Made by a program: the position numbers and the translations under genes
In this document: piece after piece, positions 60,193 through 64,000 of the stretch
How positions within the stretch are numbered: the stretch's first letter is position 1
Layout of the letters: each line of letters starts with the position of its first letter
DNA from: Ceratodon purpureus
Taxonomy: Eukaryota; Streptophyta; Bryopsida; Pseudoditrichales; Ditrichaceae
Length of the DNA stretch: 64,000 nt
Assembly: GCA_014871385.1 (NCBI GenBank)
Contig: CM026432.1
Coordinates: forward strand, 1,257,194 to 1,321,193
Direction of reading: 5' to 3'
The notes under the pieces: model-generated
What the model was told of the DNA's origin: nothing
Seen by the model: only the letters and a program-made list of their open reading frames with translations
The model's database searches: none

Positions 60193-60848
60193 CTACTTCT
60201 CCGACAGCCACCCACGACCATCGCATGCCGGGCAGCCGCGGCCCCCTGAACATGTCCCACAGTAGCTCCACTTCTTTGCCAACCTGTAACAGAATGCGAG
60301 TAGAAACCAGGTAAGAAAACTCAGGTCCTCGCTGTATATAGAAATCTGATTGATCGTCAGTCCATTCAGAAATGTAACAATTCTACCTTAAAACTTACCC
60401 AGCTGTGTAGCGGGTGGCAGCATCTTTAGCATTAGCTCGTGCTTTTGCTGCCGCTTCTTGCGATGGGGTCTTCAGCAAGAACCCGTCCCCGTTGCAAGCT
60501 GGACAGATTCCTGAGCCTTTGCATTCCTCACATTCCACCTGCAAATCAGGGCGTCGATTATGGATAAATTAAAATTCATCATTGCAAGGCGCTAAAATCC
60601 TTGGCCGACAGACAGTTGTAAATCGATTACAGCGAAATCAATGTTTAATGGTGTCAATCCTGTTTGAAGGGTTTTTGACATACCCTAGTATTGTCTAGTA
60701 ATGTTGGCAATTTCTCCTTTTTCGAAAGGGTCACGACAGCAGCTCCAACTACCGCCAATGTCAATACAAATGGAACTGCAACTGGAATTGCATTGGTCAC
60801 CACCCTCGACCTTCGTTCGCCTTGCTGCCTACCGGGTGCAGCAACCAT
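60193..60848 (-). CDS. Small membrane-anchored DnaJ-type zinc-finger protein, 3 exons
   Basis: Exons 60848-60684, 60538-60399, 60283-60193; GT..AG introns, 131 residues. After a short basic start (MVAAPGRQQGERRSR), about residues 20-41 form one transmembrane helix (IPVAVPFVLTLAVVGAAVV). Then come four CxxC knuckles in two pairs: CEECKGSG and CPACNGDG (58-74), CGTCSGGRG and CPACDGRG (110-126), separated by an Ala/Lys-rich helix ending ATRYTAGLAKKW. This is the cysteine-rich zinc-binding part of DnaJ without a J domain, as in plant proteins annotated chaperone protein dnaJ-related or BSD2-like. Length and order match that family. Such proteins are thought to act as thiol or folding helpers; the membrane in question cannot be told from the sequence, though a plastid or ER location is plausible. 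An open frame upstream of Met 1 is intron or leader. Confidence 0.85.
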
Positions 60849-62100
60849 AATACTACATCTACATGCCAAATAAAAAAAGAAGCCAAACGTATCCTCAATA
60901 TCCATCATTTGGGAGATCAAACCAGGTGATAATAAACGAGTAACAACTAAACTAGCTAATCACGATTATCTGTTCCTGCGAATTAAATGTATACAGAAAC
61001 ATGATTCGCTTCACATAATGATTTACCTAGTGGTAGCAAAGGGGCAAGCTTACACGGATGATCACCTTGTGTTAACTCGAGGCCGTGCATACTGGAAACA
61101 AACACACAAAAAATGCAAGTTATTCACTGATGAAGAGCCCTCCGATCACCTAAGCTTGCAGCCTTAGTAACAACATGTAATACTTCAAGGTCAGAAAAAT
61201 TACATCACTGTGAACACCACCCCTGGGTTTTTCAAAGAATTACTGTAAATTGACATACTTGGCAATTTTTGAATTAATTAGGGCACAAAAAACCAACCTT
61301 GACGCCCAGGCAGCTTGACTTCCGCCACAAGCTCTCCGCCTCTCTGAACTCCCCTTCAAGCCCTGCACCACCTCCATCCCAGGAAAATCTTAAGCTCTAA
61401 GCAATTCCCACACCAGTTGCAAATCCCAGAACCCAAAACTTCTAAAATCCCTTACATCGCTGCAAATCACCCACCCCCCTCAAACAGAATTCCCCCACTT
61501 CTATCCGAAATGCAGTCAAACCACTCTATACAAATATTTGACAAGAGAATCCAATATCTTGAGACAGAAGGCAGGATTGAAAAGTAAAGAAAATTAATAA
61601 AAAAAATAACAAACACTCATAAGTCAGTTCTCCCATCCTCATCGAGCTCCACAGACGAGCCAGAGGTACTAAACCCAATTCAAAAGCATCCATTCCCGAA
61701 CTGTCACCATATCCACCGAGCCAAAAGCATAGACAGCAGAATAGGCAACATAACAGCAGCTCAAGGCAGCAACAACCAATCACCCAGACTCAGCTACAGA
61801 ACTTGTGAGCAAAAGTCTAGACAAGAGCAATCCTCATGACGATGTTGTGGCACCTGAGCATGAAGGTGGCAGGAGAGAAGCATGAAGCTGGGTGGAGAGA
61901 GCAGGGGCCGCCATAACTGGAGAATCTGAGCTCACATATGACGAGCGGAGAATGAGAATTGGTTGCTAGCGCTGCCTGGCTGCCTGGCTGCGTGCGAGGA
62001 GCACCTCGATGGCGGAAATGCAACAGTTTTGGATAAAGCAGGCGTCGCTGCCGCTGCTCCGTCGTCCCACGCCGGAGGCCTCCACGCACGACTCTGTAGA
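60849..62100 (-). promoter_or_regulatory. Probable leader introns and promoter of the zinc-finger gene
   Basis: Open frames in this stretch lack domains. CT/CC-rich sequence at 61310-61480 (plus strand) and the GC-rich block at 61850-62090 could be leader exons or the promoter. The transition to A/T-rich DNA at about 62100 suggests the upstream border of the gene. Confidence 0.35.
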
Positions 62101-62460
62101 ATACTGTTTTGTGAGGAGCTTAATACCGTGACTATACGATGGTGTTTGTACATACGGTGTATAAGGGAGATTTGGAAAGAAGGAAGCCTGAAAGAATTGG
62201 CACTCCCAGTGTCCGGGGTAACCGGCAATTTTCTTATATTTTATGTGAAGAATAGGTCTCAATTACTAATCCATCATATTATTGTTCAAGTATTGTGTAG
62301 GTATTACCTAAGTATCACATATTTTGTTTTGGTTTTTAGCCAATTTGTTTGAATATTAAACAGTTATTTTAAGATTACTTTGCTAATATCAAATTAGCTG
62401 CTAGTTCCTCTTGTTAATTTAGAAATACTAAGGAAAACTATTACAAGTGGAGGGGGTGTC

Positions 62461-62541
62461 CTGTTTGATCAGAAATTTTGGTTAAATTGGACACAAGTTG
62501 GTCACATGTATCCAATTTGACAATTTTTTTTGATCAAACAG
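62461..62541. repeat. 81-bp near-perfect hairpin
   Basis: CTGTTTGATCA at the left end pairs with TGATCAAACAG at the right end. Pairing continues inward: AAATT blocks, then AAATTGGACACA against TGTATCCAATTT, with a loop near ACAAGTTGGTCACATG. It could be a tiny MITE or a small-RNA hairpin precursor. Confidence 0.6.
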
Positions 62542-63110
62542 AATATGGTTTCCATTAGTGTAGCCTATTTATAAAAACCTGTCTATTTCTAGATACTCTA
62601 AAAGTTAAAAAAATCATGAGGACTTAAGAAATTGTAGAAACGAGAATGTACACATACTTGAACATGAAAGTCTATATTTGGAAATAGGTATATTTGTGAT
62701 AGATATCTTAAAAAGTGACAATTTATTTCTATAGTATCCCAAAAATGTATCATAACTTGTGCATATGAATCAACTTTTTTTGCTAATGGGATCTAATAGA
62801 AAATAATTTTATTTATTAATAATAAGTGTCATAATTGTTTAACTGTTTATTAGTTCTAAGTGGATTTTGATGTTATTGTGTTACATTTTTTGTAGTAATA
62901 TTGCATTGTTACAACTGCAAGCAGCTGTTTTCAAATTGATCACTGCAAATTGTTAGTTACTTGTTGTAATTTTAGCAAATAACTTTTTAAATCTTGCTTC
63001 AACATTTACAGGAAGATATATCAAACCTAATTATGTAAGCACTTCCAAAACTGCTAACAATCCTAGAAGCCATATCATAGGCTTATTTGGCAGCCACCAT
63101 TCATTATATT
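62542..63110. other. AT-rich intergenic, nothing recognised
   Basis: No gene, repeat array or terminal-repeat element was identified in this stretch. Confidence 0.4.
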
Positions 63111-63855
63111 GGGGAGGAGCACAATAAAGTGGACCAAAAAAGTGCTTAGCTATTTGCCAGTTTCAGCCCGTTTGCAAAAATTGCACAAAATTGATGGAAA
63201 GATGTAATTGAAGTCAAACTTTTTTTTTTTGCTTATATGGATTCTCAACTTGTTTTTTCTACAACTTGGAAAAGTTTCGTGCAAAGTAGACACTTTAAAG
63301 TTATTGTATGAAGGCTTTAAATCCAAGCAAAGTGAATGCAGTCATTTGAAAAAGTGACTAGAAAAGAATAACAAATTATCGAAAAATCACTTTTGATGAA
63401 GTGGTGCCCTCTATATGTTTAAGAGGTTTTCTAAAATAGTCAATTCATATACTCAATAATTGGTTTAGGGTTCCGAAAGTATCGCGTGGATGCTTTTTAA
63501 GAGGGTTACTTTCGCGGTACTTGCTGTGCGTTTTTTTTCACCAAACATGGTTTTTTAAGTTGAAAAAAACATCCTCTAAAGACAATAGAGGGCACGAAAT
63601 GAAGAAATTAAGACTTTGGAAAAGTTCATTTTTATGATTTAGAACTAGTGGTCAAATTAAGTTTCAATTGAGGATGTTTTTTTATGGTGATGTATGTAAA
63701 ATACTGTATGACACCCTAGAAAGTGACTAAAATGCTTAAAAACTACACCAAAATGCTCAAAATCAGCTTTGAGCTTTAAAAAACAGCACACTTCATATTC
63801 ACTTGTTAGTGATCACATGTTGCACTTTGTGGTCCACTTTATTGTGCTCTCCCCC
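63111..63855. mobile_element. Foldback element of about 745 bp
   Basis: The left end GGGGAGGAGCACAATAAAGT (continuing GGACCAAAAAAGTGC) is matched by the inverse of the right end, GGGGGAGAGCACAATAAAGT (continuing GGACCACAAAGTGC): about 34 bp with a few differences. The inside is A/T-rich and non-coding, and includes 63626-63692, which recurs inverted at 38336-38400. The target duplication is unclear. Confidence 0.75.
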
Positions 63856-64000
63856 TATTCAAAACTAGCCACAATCATTTATTTACAATGATGCAATCAA
63901 CCAATGGTATGGCAAGCATTGAAATTTTTTGAGAGAAAATAATTGGTGGTGTATAATGTCACTGTGACTAAAAATTATCATCATATATCTTAGACATTAG

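Noticed and set aside
1-64000. CRISPR arrays, phage or bacterial operon structure
   Set aside because: Spliced genes, plant protein families and MITEs show a plant nuclear genome; tandem arrays here lack unique spacers.

Overview
This is a stretch of plant nuclear genome. It has multi-exon genes with GT..AG introns, AT-rich intergenic DNA, and many small non-autonomous DNA transposons. By inference the plant is an early-diverging land plant, probably a moss or another bryophyte: the CONSTANS-like protein has one B-box, and gene spacing is about one per 8-10 kb. The species cannot be fixed from sequence alone. I rebuilt eight genes by hand by joining exons at splice sites and checking reading phase; a ninth (SEC61 beta) enters at the left edge.

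Layout. 2-115 (+): last 37 codons of a Sec61 beta-like protein. 2683-6828 (-): 11-exon gene with two copies of a lysozyme-like SLT (lytic transglycosylase fold) domain. 10369-14530 (-): 13-exon Rab GDP dissociation inhibitor. 15182-16306 (-): intronless AT-rich PLATZ zinc-binding protein, with GGGTAT-rich tandem repeats on both sides. 20287-21687 (+): single-pass membrane protein with a long acidic, repeat-expanded tail. 22710-25872 (-): six-exon PPIL1/CYP18-2-type spliceosomal cyclophilin. 29299-32346 (+): NPF/POT transporter that lacks the family's EXXER motif. 34380-37074 (+): FLX-like coiled-coil protein. About 37.1-56 kb: a desert of degenerate repeats, SINE-like units and foldback elements. 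56919-58617 (+): CONSTANS-like B-box/CCT regulator. 60193-60848 (-): small membrane-anchored DnaJ-type zinc-finger protein. 62-64 kb: more repeats.

The genes do not form one pathway. They are a typical plant mixture of housekeeping functions (ER translocation, vesicle traffic, splicing, folding) and regulators (PLATZ, FLX-like, COL). The most unusual points are the two-domain SLT protein whose second domain has lost its catalytic glutamate, the NPF transporter with H/T/T in place of E/E/R, the exact 24-bp repeat array in the acidic protein, and several transposons nested in one another with readable target-site duplications.
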